A stretch of DNA of 42,786 bases from Woeseiaceae bacterium (GTDB lineage Bacteria > Pseudomonadota > Gammaproteobacteria > Steroidobacterales > Woeseiaceae), in assembly GCA_011772865.1 (NCBI GenBank), contig WVYQ01000017.1, forward strand, positions 211,410-254,195. Reading direction: 5' to 3'. A program made the position numbers and the translations under genes. Shown here piece after piece: positions 25,979 through 36,637 of this stretch. Under the pieces are notes generated by a model. It had not been told where the DNA came from. It saw only the letters and a program-made list of their open reading frames with translations, and did no database searches. How positions within the stretch are numbered: position 1 is the first letter of the stretch; every line of letters starts with the position of its first letter.

Positions 25979-27904
25979 ATGGGTGATCTACTCAAGAAAT
26001 TACTCTACCTGGTACTCGGCATCGCGGCGTTCCTCGTGATCGCGGCGATTGCCATTTCCCTACTCATTGACCCTAACGACTACCGCGATCGTATTGCGGA
26101 CGAGGTCAGGCGGGAGACCGGACGGGAACTCGTCATCGAGGGTGATCTCGATCTCACCTTATTCCCATGGCTGGCGCTGAATGTCGGCAGGACGACACTG
26201 GGCAATGCGCCCGGCTTCGGCGACGAACCGTTTCTAGGCTTCGAGGAAGCCAGGCTAAGCATCGCGGTCATGCCGCTGATTACCGGGGGCGGGCTGCAGA
26301 TCGGCGGCATTGTGCTGGATTCGTTTCAGCTGAATCTCGCGGTGGCCGAGGACGGTCGCAATAACTGGCAGGACATCCCGGAACACGCCGAGTCAGCCCG
26401 GGGTCGTGCGGAATCAGAGGTTCCGCCGGAGGCGGAAGCAGGGCAGGAAATCTCGTTCAGCGTCGCCAGTATCGAGGTCGGCGCCGCCGCTGTGCGTTAC
26501 CGCGACGCGAGGGCCTCGGAGACCTACAGCCTTACCGACTTCAACCTGACTACGGGCCGTATTGCCAGCGGCGAGCCGATCGATATTCGCAGCACATTCA
26601 ACTTCGAGGCTCAGCCTGCGGGACTTGTCGGCGATTTCTCGATTGAGACGGCGCTGGTTTTTGACGCAGATGGAGGAGTCATGCTGCGCGATGCCGAGAT
26701 TTCGACGGTCGGCCTCGACGCCACGTTATCGCTTCTCGAGGCGGAGCCGGGATATCACCTGCAGGTCGATGCATTCTCGCTCAAGAGCCTCATGACAAGG
26801 CTCAATATCGAGCCTCCGGTTACGGCCGATCCCGACGCGCTCGGCAGGATAGTGCTCGAGGGCGACATACGCCTCGATGACGGCGCGATTGCTGTCACCG
26901 GGCTGGACCTGGTTGTCGATGACACGACGTTCAAGGGCGATGTGATGCTGGCGGAAACGATTGGCGTCAAACTTGCCGCGGACTCGATTGATCTCGGCCG
27001 CTACATGGCGCCGGCAGCCGAAGGCGCGGCGGCCAGCGAGGACGCGGTGCCCGTCGAAATTCCAACGGAGCTGATTCGCGCGCTCAACGTGCGCGGTGAT
27101 CTCACGGTCGAGAGCGCAGAGCTGAGCGGCATGGTTTTCGAAAACGTGAAGCTTGGCCTGGATGCCGCCGATGGCAACATGCGCATGCATCCGATCGCGG
27201 CTGATTTTTTCGGCGGTAAATACGACGGCGATGTCCGCATCAATGCCGCCGGAGATGTGCCCTCGCTATCGGTCAACGAAAATATTCGCGCCGTAAGCCT
27301 CGGCTCCCTGGCAAAGGCGATGTTCGACCAGGAGAACATAAGCGGAACGATCAATGGATCCTTCAAGCTCGGCGGCAGGGGCCAGGACCTGGCGGCAATC
27401 CAGCGCGGCCTCGGCGGCAGCATCACGATGGAGCTGATCGACGGCGCATGGGAAGGAACCGATATCTGGTACGAGCTGCGGCGAGCACGGGCGTTGGTCC
27501 GGCAGGAAGAACCTCCCAAACCGACGCTACCCGCGCGAACGCAGTTCAGTAACGTCAGGGCGGCGGGTCCTGTGAGGGACGGCGTATTTCGTAATGATGA
27601 GTTGCTCGCCGAGCTGCCTTTCATGCGGCTGACAGGCAAAGGCACGGTAAATTTTGCTGCCGGCGAAGTCGACTATCGAATGACGGCGCGCATTCTCGAC
27701 AAGCCGGAGTTCGCATCGAGCGCGACCCCGGAGGAACTCGAAGACTTCACCGAGGCCGAAATTCCGCTGATGGTTACCGGCCCGCTCGTCGATCCGACAA
27801 TTGCGCCCGATCTCGAAGCCCTGCTCAAGCAGGAGGTGCAGAAGAAGGTCGAGGAGGAACTCAAGGATCGCCTGCTCGACAAGCTCTTCCGGGACGATGA
27901 CTGA
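25979..27904 (+). CDS. AsmA-family inner-membrane/periplasmic protein
   Basis: 641 residues. One N-terminal transmembrane segment (about 8-30) is followed by the AsmA signature LIDPNDYRDRIADEVRRETGRELVIEGDLDLTLFPWLALNVG. Later come the AsmA-2 region (FFGGKYDGDVRINAAGD, ISGTINGSFKLGGRGQDLAAIQRGLGGS) and a charged coil at the C-terminus. AsmA-like proteins are bridge-type lipid-transfer candidates affecting the outer membrane. The gene overlaps mutY by 8 nt. The order asmA-mutY-yggX is conserved in other gammaproteobacteria such as Pseudomonas. Confidence 0.9.
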   Translation: MGDLLKKLLYLVLGIAAFLVIAAIAISLLIDPNDYRDRIADEVRRETGRELVIEGDLDLTLFPWLALNVGRTTLGNAPGFGDEPFLGFEEARLSIAVMPLITGGGLQIGGIVLDSFQLNLAVAEDGRNNWQDIPEHAESARGRAESEVPPEAEAGQEISFSVASIEVGAAAVRYRDARASETYSLTDFNLTTGRIASGEPIDIRSTFNFEAQPAGLVGDFSIETALVFDADGGVMLRDAEISTVGLDATLSLLEAEPGYHLQVDAFSLKSLMTRLNIEPPVTADPDALGRIVLEGDIRLDDGAIAVTGLDLVVDDTTFKGDVMLAETIGVKLAADSIDLGRYMAPAAEGAAASEDAVPVEIPTELIRALNVRGDLTVESAELSGMVFENVKLGLDAADGNMRMHPIAADFFGGKYDGDVRINAAGDVPSLSVNENIRAVSLGSLAKAMFDQENISGTINGSFKLGGRGQDLAAIQRGLGGSITMELIDGAWEGTDIWYELRRARALVRQEEPPKPTLPARTQFSNVRAAGPVRDGVFRNDELLAELPFMRLTGKGTVNFAAGEVDYRMTARILDKPEFASSATPEELEDFTEAEIPLMVTGPLVDPTIAPDLEALLKQEVQKKVEEELKDRLLDKLFRDDD

Positions 27905-28952
27905 ATTCGCGAACCGCCTGCTGGCCTGGTTCGATAGTCACGGGCGCAAGGACCTGCCCTGGCAGGTCAAGGATCCGTACCGCGTGTGGGTGTCGGAAAT
28001 CATGCTGCAACAGACACAGGTGCAGACCGTGATTCCGTATTACGAGCGGTTTGTGCGACGATTCCCGGATATCGTGGCACTCGCCGACGCTGATCTCGAT
28101 GTCGTGCTCGATCACTGGTCGGGTCTTGGTTACTACGCCAGGGCGAGAAATCTGCACAAAGCATCGCAGGTCGTCCGCGACGAATTCGATGGACAGTTCC
28201 CGACCGGATTCGACCAGGTCTGCGCGTTGCCAGGCATCGGGCGTTCTACCGCTGGCGCGATACTGGCGCTGGCATTCGACGAGCGCCACGCGATACTCGA
28301 CGGTAACGTCAAGCGCGTCCTGGCCAGGCACCGCGCAATAGCCGGCTGGCCCGGCAAGACTGCCGTGGCGAATTCGCTCTGGGCGGTTTCCGAAGAAATC
28401 ACACCGGCCGACAGGATCGCAGACTATACGCAGGCGATCATGGACCTGGGCGCGACCGTCTGTATACGCAGTAAGCCCGCCTGCAGCATCTGCCCCGTGC
28501 GCGCCGACTGCGAGGCGCGTAAGGCGGGCACGATTGCGGAGTACCCCGGAAGAAAAGCCAGGCAGCCAAAACCGCTCAAAGAGACGACGATGGTTCTGGC
28601 CGTTAGCGACGGCGCCGTCTACCTCGAGCGCCGGCCACCGGCCGGGATCTGGGGCGGGCTGTGGAGCCTGCCTGAAATCGACGATGGCGAGGTGGCCGAC
28701 TGGTGCAAGGCCAGGCTTGAAGCCGCGGCCCGGGATTCTCGCTCATGGGGCATGCTGCGGCACAGCTTCAGCCACTATGACCTCGACATTCGTCCGGTAG
28801 TCGTGCACATCGATGCGCCGTCGCGTAAAGTCGCGGACGACGGCGACGCGACATGGCATCCACTCGATGCCGCACCTCCCGGAGGAATTGCGGCGCCAGT
28901 CAGGAAACTGATCGATTCATTGAGAAACGAAATCCATGTCCAGAACGATTAA
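27897..28952 (+). CDS. mutY: A/G-specific adenine DNA glycosylase MutY
   Basis: Removes adenine mispaired with 8-oxoguanine. 351 residues. Catalytic Glu34 is in [12 protein letters not shown]; the helix-hairpin-helix [13 protein letters not shown] and Asp135 in [11 protein letters not shown] follow. The [4Fe-4S] ligands are Cys189, Cys196, Cys199 and Cys205 (C-x6-C-x2-C-x5-C). A C-terminal Nudix-like domain for 8-oxoG recognition includes [16 protein letters not shown] and the FSHYDL motif. The start ATG lies within the AsmA gene end. The 3' end overlaps yggX by 17 nt. Confidence 0.97.
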   Translation: MTEFANRLLAWFDSHGRKDLPWQVKDPYRVWVSEIMLQQTQVQTVIPYYERFVRRFPDIVALADADLDVVLDHWSGLGYYARARNLHKASQVVRDEFDGQFPTGFDQVCALPGIGRSTAGAILALAFDERHAILDGNVKRVLARHRAIAGWPGKTAVANSLWAVSEEITPADRIADYTQAIMDLGATVCIRSKPACSICPVRADCEARKAGTIAEYPGRKARQPKPLKETTMVLAVSDGAVYLERRPPAGIWGGLWSLPEIDDGEVADWCKARLEAAARDSRSWGMLRHSFSHYDLDIRPVVVHIDAPSRKVADDGDATWHPLDAAPPGGIAAPVRKLIDSLRNEIHVQND

Positions 28953-29204
28953 GTGCGTAATGCTCGGCGAGGGCGCCGAGGGACTCGACTATGCCCCTTA
29001 CCCCGGCGAACTCGGCCAGAGGATCTACGACAATGTCTCCAAAGAGGCGTGGCAAAAGTGGCTTGCCCACCAGACGATACTGATCAACGAGTATCGTCTG
29101 ACCCCGATCGAACCCGAGGCGCGGAAATTTCTCGAGACGGAGATGGAGAAGTTTTTCTTCGGCGGCGGCTCGGATGTGCCGGACGAGTTTGTCGATCCTG
29201 ATGC

Positions 29205-29208
<4 letters not shown>
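28936..29208 (+). CDS. yggX: Fe(2+)-trafficking protein YggX
   Basis: 90 residues, the full family length. The conserved start [29 protein letters not shown] and the [14 protein letters not shown] and [14 protein letters not shown] blocks are all present. The family protects iron-sulfur clusters (such as that of MutY) from oxidative damage. It is translationally coupled to mutY. Its TAG overlaps the stop of the convergent egtD gene (CTAG). Confidence 0.97.
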
Positions 29209-30130
<922 letters not shown>

Positions 30131-30134
<4 letters not shown>

Positions 30135-31354
30135 CCCGCCCCGTCCTTTGCCAGCCGTATGCCGAGGAACTGCCAGCGCGCATCGGGGTAGAAGAAGCTG
30201 CGGTAGCTCGGGCGAATGTGGTCCGCCGCGGTGACACAGGAGCCGCCGCGGACCGTCATCTGGCTGCACATGAACTTGCCGTTGTATTCGCCCAGCGAGC
30301 CTTCAAGCGGCACGAAGCCGGGGTAGGGCCCGTAGGCCGAAGACGTCCACTCCCAGACATCGCCGAAAAACTGCTCGTGGCTGCCGGGCACGGGATGCAG
30401 GCGGCCCGATTCCATCAGGTTGCCGTCCTGCTCGGCGCCCAATGCCGCAATTTCCCATTCGAACTCGGTCGGCAACCTGGCACCGGCCCAGCGCGCGAAC
30501 GCATCGGCTTCGTAATAGGACACGTGCGTTACGGGCGCATCCGGGTCGATATCGCGCTGGCCGCCGAGCGTAAACTCACTGTCGAGGCTTTCATCCCAGT
30601 AGAGCGGTCGCGTCCATCCGCGCTCGTTGATCGTCGCCCAGCCGTCGGACAACCAGAGATTCGAATCGTCATAGCCGCCGTCCTCGATGAATTCGCGGTA
30701 TTCCCCGTTCGTGATGAGGCGACTGCCGATTCGATGCTCGTGCAGCAACGCGTCGTGCCGCGGCGTCTCGTTGTCGAAGAAGAATTCGCCGCCCTTCGCG
30801 CCTACGCGGTGAATGCCGCCTGCGCCGTTGCTGTATTCGTACGAACCTGGCGAACCGGTACCAGACACTTGAAGCCCGCTGTCGTAAGTCGGCCGCAATG
30901 GATTACACGACAAGACATGCTTGATGTCTGTCAGAAACAGTTCCTGGTGCTGCTGTTCGTGATGTATTCCGAGGACGACACGGGTCCGGACGTCCGGATT
31001 GTCTGCCGACGTCTCGAGCAATGATTGCATTGCTGCGTCGACGTGAGCGCGGTATTCGAGAATCTCGGCCAGCGTGGGGCGTGACAGCAGCCCGCGCTTC
31101 GGTCGGGCATGCATTGTGCCCGCCGTGTAGTAATAGGAGTTGAACAGGTAATGGTAGCGGTCGTCGATTGCCTTATACCGAGAATCATATTCCCTGAGGA
31201 CGAATTGCTCGAAGAACCAGGTGACATGCGCGAGATGCCATTTCGACGGACTCACGTCGGGCATCGACTGGACGACGGTGTCTTCGGTTTCGAGGGGCGC
31301 GCATAAGCGCGGCATGACGCTGCGCGCCTCGAGAAATTGTTGTGTCAGGGTCAT
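30131..31354 (-). CDS. egtB: Ergothioneine sulfoxide synthase EgtB
   Basis: Iron-dependent C-S bond formation on hercynine. 407 residues: an N-terminal DinB-like domain with WHLAHVTWFFEQF and the iron motif HEQQHQE (H-x3-H-x-E), then a C-terminal formylglycine-enzyme-like domain (HVSYYEADAFARWAGARLPTEFEWE, GDVWEWTSSAY, VRGGSCVTAADHIRPSYRSFF). There is no egtC, egtE or egtA nearby, which fits EgtB types that use cysteine rather than gamma-glutamylcysteine; this is not proven. Coupled by ATGA overlaps to the Lrp gene upstream and egtD downstream. Confidence 0.93.
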
Positions 31355-31806
31355 CGGAGCGGTAGAGCGGTGCGTTTCAGCACCTTGCGAATAGCGACGC
31401 TCGAGTTGACACGAGCGACACCCGGCAGGCGCGTGAGTTCTTCCTTATGTATGCGTTCAAAATCGGCCATGTCGGCAACGACGACCCGGAGCAGGTAATC
31501 GAATTCTCCGGTCATAAGATAACACTCCATCACTTCAGGAATGTTGCGGACGGCTTCCTCGAACGCCGCGAGTTCGCTTTGCTCCTCGCGGTGCAGGCCG
31601 ATATGGACCAGGACATCGCCGGGCAGGCCGGCCCGCTTCTGGCTGACCATCGCCACGTAGCGCTCGATCATGCCTGTTTCCTCGAGCGCCCGGACGCGGC
31701 GCAGGCATGCGGATTCAGAGAGGTGAACCTCGGCTGCCAGCTGTTTGTTACTGATGCGCCCGTCCTGCTGCAGCGCCTCGAGAATCAATCTGTCGTAACG
31801 GTCCAT
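31351..31806 (-). CDS. Lrp/AsnC-family transcriptional regulator
   Basis: 151 residues. N-terminal helix-turn-helix (about 5-55, DRLILEALQQDGRISNKQLA to SACLRRVRALEE) and C-terminal RAM/AsnC ligand domain (about 65-145, MECYLMTGEFDYLLRVVVADM). It is divergent from alanine dehydrogenase, the classical target of Lrp/AldR regulators, and its stop overlaps the egtB start, so it is also first in an Lrp-egtB-egtD operon. The amino acid effector (perhaps alanine) is inferred from context. Confidence 0.93.
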   Translation of the reverse strand: MDRYDRLILEALQQDGRISNKQLAAEVHLSESACLRRVRALEETGMIERYVAMVSQKRAGLPGDVLVHIGLHREEQSELAAFEEAVRNIPEVMECYLMTGEFDYLLRVVVADMADFERIHKEELTRLPGVARVNSSVAIRKVLKRTALPLR

Positions 31807-31844
31807 GAGTTATCAATAGAATTGCGGAAAAAAGCGATATAGAG

Positions 31845-31873
31845 CAATAAAATGCCACTTTTTGGCCTTATTG
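31845..31873. promoter_or_regulatory. Inverted repeat in the Lrp-ald intergenic region (candidate operator)
   Basis: CAATAA (31845-31850) and TTATTG (31868-31873) are mirror arms, with inner GCC and GGC adding to the symmetry across a T-rich centre. A shorter repeat, GCTT-TGC-AAGC, follows immediately downstream. The 142-bp AT-richer gap between the regulator and ald is where an autoregulating Lrp-type protein would bind. Confidence 0.45.
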
Positions 31874-31948
31874 TCACATGCTTTGCAAGCAAATGGCGCT
31901 TCGGTCGGAGTATCTTTCCTAGAGGAGCATGAGAACCGGGAGAGACTC

Positions 31949-33070
31949 ATGAAGGTCGGGGTACCAAAAGAAATAAAAACACTCGAATTTCGCGTCGGCA
32001 TGACGCCGGCCGGCGTGCGCGAACTCGCACACGACGGCCACGAGGTCTATGTGGAAACGAGCGCCGGCATGGGCATCGGCATGACTGATGCCGACTACGA
32101 ACAGGCCGGTGCGACCGTGCTTGGCAGCGCCAAGGACGTTTTCGACGTCGCCGATCTGATCATCAAGGTCAAAGAACCACAGCTCAACGAGTGTGCGATG
32201 CTGCGCGACGACCAGGTCATCTTCACGTATCTGCATCTGGCGGCCGACCCGGATCAGACCAAGGCGCTGGTCGAATCGGGCACGACGGCAATCGCATACG
32301 AAACCGTGACCGCGGACGACGGCTCGTTGCCGCTCCTGACACCGATGTCGGAGGTTGCAGGCCGGTTATCCATTCAGTCCGGCGCGTATCACCTGCAAAA
32401 AGCAAACGGCGGACGCGGCGTGTTGCTCGGCGGCGTGCCGGGCGTGCAGCCGGCCAAGGTCGTCATCATTGGTGGTGGCGTGTCCGGGAGCCATGCTGCG
32501 GACATGGCGATCGGCCTCGGCGCGGATGTGACGGTTCTCGATCGTTCGCTGCCGCGTCTGCGTGAAATCGACGACATCTGGGGTGGCCGTATTCACACGG
32601 TTTATTCGACGAAGCATGCGATCGACGAACTCGTGCCACAAGCAGACCTCGTCGTCGGCGCCGTTCTTATCGCGGGTGCTGCTGCGCCGAAGCTGGTATC
32701 GGCCCAGAACGTCAAGGACATGCATTCGGGCGCAGTCATGGTCGATATCTCGATCGACCAAGGCGGATGCTTCGAAACGAGTCGCCCTACCACGCACGCC
32801 GAACCGACGTATGTGATCGACGACGTCGTTCATTACTGTGTAACCAACATGCCTGGTGCCGTCCCCCGCACCAGCACGTTCGCCTTGACACACGCGACTC
32901 TCCCGTTCGTCAAGGCACTGGCGAATCTCGGCTGGCGCGATGCGCTCAGCCGGGATCCGCACCTCGCGAACGGACTCAACGTCCACGCCGGGCATGTCAA
33001 TCACGAGGCCGTAGCCCACGATCTAGGCTACGAATATCTGTCTGCCTCGGACGCACTAAAAGCAGCCTGA
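31949..33070 (+). CDS. ald: Alanine dehydrogenase
   Basis: NAD-dependent conversion between L-alanine and pyruvate plus ammonia. 373 residues. The N-terminus is [20 protein letters not shown] with the substrate Arg; IIKVKEP carries the catalytic Lys and FTYLHLA the catalytic His. The nucleotide-binding motif is [30 protein letters not shown], and [19 protein letters not shown] and [11 protein letters not shown] complete the family pattern. ATG 31949 has GGGAGAG just upstream; an upstream in-frame extension to 31862 lacks similarity. Ends at a strong terminator. Confidence 0.97.
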   Translation: MKVGVPKEIKTLEFRVGMTPAGVRELAHDGHEVYVETSAGMGIGMTDADYEQAGATVLGSAKDVFDVADLIIKVKEPQLNECAMLRDDQVIFTYLHLAADPDQTKALVESGTTAIAYETVTADDGSLPLLTPMSEVAGRLSIQSGAYHLQKANGGRGVLLGGVPGVQPAKVVIIGGGVSGSHAADMAIGLGADVTVLDRSLPRLREIDDIWGGRIHTVYSTKHAIDELVPQADLVVGAVLIAGAAAPKLVSAQNVKDMHSGAVMVDISIDQGGCFETSRPTTHAEPTYVIDDVVHYCVTNMPGAVPRTSTFALTHATLPFVKALANLGWRDALSRDPHLANGLNVHAGHVNHEAVAHDLGYEYLSASDALKAA

Positions 33071-33105
33071 ACCCTCTCTCCCCCCGACAGGTACAGGCAA
33101 GCAAC

Positions 33106-33131
33106 AAGGCCGGGCGCAAGCCCGGCCTTTT
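33106..33131. terminator. Intrinsic terminator between ald and the lipoprotein gene
   Basis: AAGGCCGGGC (33106-33115), loop GCAA, GCCCGGCCTT (33120-33129), then TTTTC. A perfect 10-bp stem with a GNRA-type loop. The A/T ends on both sides would let it serve the convergent lipoprotein gene as well. Confidence 0.9.
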
Positions 33132-33132
33132 C

Positions 33133-33582
33133 TTATTTTGTGATAATGATGGCGCGCGGGTCGAGCAAGGCTTTCAGCGGGGGTGTCTCGCCGGGCATGA
33201 TTACCTCGACCTTATATTCATGCTCGGAGCCCACCGCCAGACCATCTTTCACGCAGGTGGAAAGGAACACCTGACTTGCCTGACCCTGGACGTCCGCAAA
33301 CCATGGATCAGCAGCTGGCTTAGCGGAGATCTTGATAGTCGCGTTTTGATAGTCTTTCGCGGCGCGGCCTTTGATCTGTGGTACGAGGTAAAAGCGCATC
33401 TCCTCGCCAGAGACAGCGTCAGACAATGGAATAACGATGACCCGGGAGTCGCCATAGTGGATAAAGGTATGAGTCCAGCCAGTTCCTTCACACTTGTTTT
33501 CGGTCGTTCTCTTGATGAACTTACCGTCAACACAGCCAGCCGTAATAACGGCCATAAAGAGTATCGCTCCTAGTTTCTTCAC
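33133..33582 (-). CDS. Putative lipoprotein of unknown function
   Basis: 149 residues starting at GTG 33582, with GGGAG 7-8 nt upstream. The N-terminus KKLGAILFMAVITAGC ends in a lipobox-like TAGC, with Cys17 as the likely lipidated residue; residue +2 is Val, which favours outer-membrane sorting. The mature part is a small basic domain with two further Cys (NKCEG and STCVKDG) that could form a disulfide. The upstream open frame to 33708 overlaps the TPR gene and is not used. It lies 37 nt after the wHTH-TPR gene on the same strand. I do not recognise the family. Confidence 0.7.
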   Translation of the reverse strand: MKKLGAILFMAVITAGCVDGKFIKRTTENKCEGTGWTHTFIHYGDSRVIVIPLSDAVSGEEMRFYLVPQIKGRAAKDYQNATIKISAKPAADPWFADVQGQASQVFLSTCVKDGLAVGSEHEYKVEVIMPGETPPLKALLDPRAIIITK

Positions 33583-33619
33583 TGTTCTTCTCCCTAGCCC
33601 CTGTCTAAGCATAGACTGT

Positions 33620-35995
33620 TCAGAGTGATTTGCTAGTATCTTGCAGTTGACGAAATTCAGGGTTGTCTCGCAGCGGTGCCAGGTGCGGCTCGGCCACCAG
33701 CATCTCAATCGTGTAACCTTTGTCTGCTGCCTCTTGCACTGATTTCAGGGCAGCGCTGTGGTCCCTGTCCCGAAGCTGGATAAGACCCTTGATAAAGTGC
33801 GCGTAAGGATCGTCCGGCGCAAACTCCAGGGCTCGGCCGATCAGCGAATAGGCACGTTCAATGTCATCGAGCATGGCGCGAATCCAGGCAACGTCCATCA
33901 GAATTCCGGGGTCATTCGGATTAACCTCGAACCGCGGCCGGGCGAGTGATAACGCCTTCTCGAATGCTTGGTTAGATGCGTCAAATCGGCCCGCGGCCCA
34001 ATACGCGTCGCCGAGGTTGGACCAAACCAGGTAATTGTTGGGTGCAAGTCTCGTGGCTTCGAGATGAGCCTGAGTTGCAGCCTCGAAATTCCCCAGATAG
34101 TAATGCATCAGGCCCAGATTGCTGTATATGGCTGGGCGCGGTTCCAGCTCGATGGCATTCTGAAAGGCTGGGGCCGCCGACGCGAAATCGGCAGCGAGCA
34201 TGTATGCCGTCCCAAGGTTTGCGTAGCCAAGGACATTCGTGTGATCGAGCGCGACAACAACCTCAAATTGCTGCGCAGCCTCGAGATAGCGTCCATATCG
34301 GAACAGGAATGCGCCAAGGAAGTTATAGGCTGACCAGTCTCCGGGATGCAGGCCGATCGCCCTTACCAAAAGTTCCTCGGCTTTATCAGTTTGCTGCAGG
34401 AGGTCGTAGACTCCGCCGAGACCTATCAATGCATCTACATTGCTTGGGCTGGTGTCCAGCGCCTTCAAATAGGCAGCCTCAGCGTCAAAGTACTTGCCGG
34501 TTTCGCGGTATAGCTGGCCGAGCGCGGTGTAGATGACGTCGAGATTTGCGTTTAGCTCAAGCGCTCGGGAACAGGACGATTCAGCAAGATCGATGAACTC
34601 CGGATTGTCGGTTGGTGCATAGCCTTGGGCGTAGGTGACACATTTGCCGGCGTGAGCTGCAGCATACTCGGGATCAACCTCGAGTGCTGCGTCGAACCAT
34701 TCTAGTGCTCCGTCTATCGATTCGATCGAGGGTTCCCGGGCCGCCTCGAGTCCACGTCGATAAAGTATGTAGGCATCCAAGACAGGGTCGTCATGAGCGA
34801 CAGTTGCAATGGCCTGGGTGCCTTGCGGTAAAGCAACCCGGACATTTGCGACTGTGAGCTGCGTAACTTCGTCCCGTACTTCAAAAAATTCGTCCCGGGT
34901 CCGATCGAAACTGCGAGAGAGAATATGAAAACCCGTATCCGAGTCGATTAGCTGGACAATAACTCTTAGTTCATTGCCTGCGCTCTGAACACTGCCTTCG
35001 AGGTACATGGCAACACGAAGTCGTTCGCGCACCAGATTCGACGCCGAATTTGGCTCAAGGGTGTACGAGTCGCCTCGAGAAGATACCAATAGTCCGGGGA
35101 CCCGCGAAAGCCGGGTGATCACATCGTCGACGAGCCCGTCAGCAAATATTTGAGTATCTTCACTGCCATCGATGTTGAGAAACGGAAGCACCGCGATCGA
35201 GTTCTCGAGTACGGGCGGCAAATTATCCTCTGCAGCGCTAGCCACAACCGGCTCGGGGTCAACTTCGGGTAACCCGATGCTCTGGTCGTAGATGAACACG
35301 CCGATCGAAGCAATTGCAAGCGCGCCAAGCACAGACAGATACGTTCGGCCGAAACGCCGCCGCCGGGCATCGTGAGGTGACAGGTCGTCAACAACCGCCT
35401 TGCCGTCACGGAACTCCAGGAACCAGGACAGCACGAGCGCAATCGGAAATCCGGCAATGACGAGAACGGTGACGAAAGTACCAACCCACTGCGGCAGTAA
35501 CAGCTGGCTGAATACGATGTCCGCAACCTGTATCAGCAACCAGCCCAGAATAAGATAGGCAATGCCGGTCTCGAGCACCCCGCGACGGTTGAGGTTTTCG
35601 AAAAGACCGAGCTCGTCCGGGCTCAAGCTGTTCTTCGCACCGAGGACCACAGTCGCGGTGTCGCCGGCGGCGGGGGTGGGCGTTACGAGCAATCGATAGC
35701 CACGCCTGGGCAGGGTCTGGATAAACTCGGGGTCGTCTTTTTGGTCGTTCAACGCGTGGCGGACCTCGCTGACGGCATGAGTCACGGCGTCACGGCTTCC
35801 CTGGTGCTCGCCCCAGGCGCACTCGATCAGTTCGTCATGCGTGACGATTTCGCCGGGCCGTCGGGCGAGACACAGAAGCACCTCGGTGGCCTTGGGCGGC
35901 AGGTGTTCCGACCCCTGTCGGCTCGTCACGCGCCCCTTGGCGGGCTCGATGAGCAGGTCGCCCAGGTAAAATCCCTTTAGCAGGTCAGCGTTCAA
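33620..35995 (-). CDS. CadC-like wHTH / membrane / TolB-like / TPR regulator
   Basis: 791 residues. The N-terminal OmpR-type winged helix (10-105) has LPPKATEVLLCLARRPGEIVTHDELIECAWG and VTHAVSEVRHALNDQ. Three membrane segments lie at about 143-161, 168-192 and 219-236. A FlgO/TolB-like domain follows (about 264-395, NSIAVLPFLNIDGSEDTQIFADGLVDDVITRLSR), then 9-10 TPR repeats (about 405-755). The layout predicts a membrane-bound transcription regulator sensing through a periplasmic TPR array. The start is TTG 35995, with a strong GGAGG 7 nt upstream. Target genes are unknown. Confidence 0.88.
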   Translation of the reverse strand: MNADLLKGFYLGDLLIEPAKGRVTSRQGSEHLPPKATEVLLCLARRPGEIVTHDELIECAWGEHQGSRDAVTHAVSEVRHALNDQKDDPEFIQTLPRRGYRLLVTPTPAAGDTATVVLGAKNSLSPDELGLFENLNRRGVLETGIAYLILGWLLIQVADIVFSQLLLPQWVGTFVTVLVIAGFPIALVLSWFLEFRDGKAVVDDLSPHDARRRRFGRTYLSVLGALAIASIGVFIYDQSIGLPEVDPEPVVASAAEDNLPPVLENSIAVLPFLNIDGSEDTQIFADGLVDDVITRLSRVPGLLVSSRGDSYTLEPNSASNLVRERLRVAMYLEGSVQSAGNELRVIVQLIDSDTGFHILSRSFDRTRDEFFEVRDEVTQLTVANVRVALPQGTQAIATVAHDDPVLDAYILYRRGLEAAREPSIESIDGALEWFDAALEVDPEYAAAHAGKCVTYAQGYAPTDNPEFIDLAESSCSRALELNANLDVIYTALGQLYRETGKYFDAEAAYLKALDTSPSNVDALIGLGGVYDLLQQTDKAEELLVRAIGLHPGDWSAYNFLGAFLFRYGRYLEAAQQFEVVVALDHTNVLGYANLGTAYMLAADFASAAPAFQNAIELEPRPAIYSNLGLMHYYLGNFEAATQAHLEATRLAPNNYLVWSNLGDAYWAAGRFDASNQAFEKALSLARPRFEVNPNDPGILMDVAWIRAMLDDIERAYSLIGRALEFAPDDPYAHFIKGLIQLRDRDHSAALKSVQEAADKGYTIEMLVAEPHLAPLRDNPEFRQLQDTSKSL

Positions 35996-36115
35996 GAGAA
36001 GGCCTCCGCACGCCCGAATACTGACAGCACCGCTGTCAACCAGAAAACGTGAGATTATTATCCCAAATACAACGCAGCTAAGCTAAAGTTCGCCCAATAA
36101 GAAAGAGTCTAAACA

Positions 36116-36562
36116 ATGGCTGACGGGAAAAAAGACGTATCCACGAGCGGCATGACCGCGGCAGGCTTCGCGTGGCGCCTCGCTGCCGCGCTCGTGCTCG
36201 TGCTGTTTACCTACAATCCCAGCGGTTTCTCGGGTTACCACTGGATATCCACGGCAATTTCAGCGAGCGCTTTCGGTCCCCTGCATTTGCTGCTCCTGGG
36301 CGTCCTGTTGGCCGGCTGGTCGGTGTTCTGGATCGCGACCTGGCGCGCGCTGGGAACACTCGGCGTTACGCTGGCGATCATCATCCTGGCCGCGCTGATC
36401 TGGTTGCTCTTCGATATCGGCCTGCTCGAGTCACACTCCGTGTCGGCAATCACGTGGATTTCGCTGGTCGCCTTGTCTGTCGTACTGGCGGTTGGTGTCT
36501 CGTGGTCGCACGTCTGGCGACGTGTTACAGGACAGTTCAACGTCGAAGACGTCGACGACTGA
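36116..36562 (+). CDS. Small inner-membrane protein (DUF6524-like)
   Basis: 148 residues with four predicted transmembrane helices (about 20-36, 55-75, 80-103, 108-128), a cytoplasmic basic N-terminus and an acidic tail (NVEDVDD). YNPSGFSGYHW between helices 1 and 2 is the most distinctive stretch. It resembles conserved hypothetical membrane proteins grouped as DUF6524; this assignment is from memory. It is divergent from the wHTH-TPR gene across about 120 bp that should hold both promoters. No function is known. Confidence 0.75.
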   Translation: MADGKKDVSTSGMTAAGFAWRLAAALVLVLFTYNPSGFSGYHWISTAISASAFGPLHLLLLGVLLAGWSVFWIATWRALGTLGVTLAIIILAALIWLLFDIGLLESHSVSAITWISLVALSVVLAVGVSWSHVWRRVTGQFNVEDVDD

Positions 36563-36637
36563 GATCATCATGCACGAGCGCAGCGCAACACCTCCGGCTT
36601 GTCACGCCGGTCGAATCTCATCACCCACGCCCGAGGT

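Noticed and set aside
36594..36610. CCGGC/GCCGG hairpin after the DUF6524-like gene as a terminator
   Set aside because: Only 5 bp with no T-run; too weak to call.
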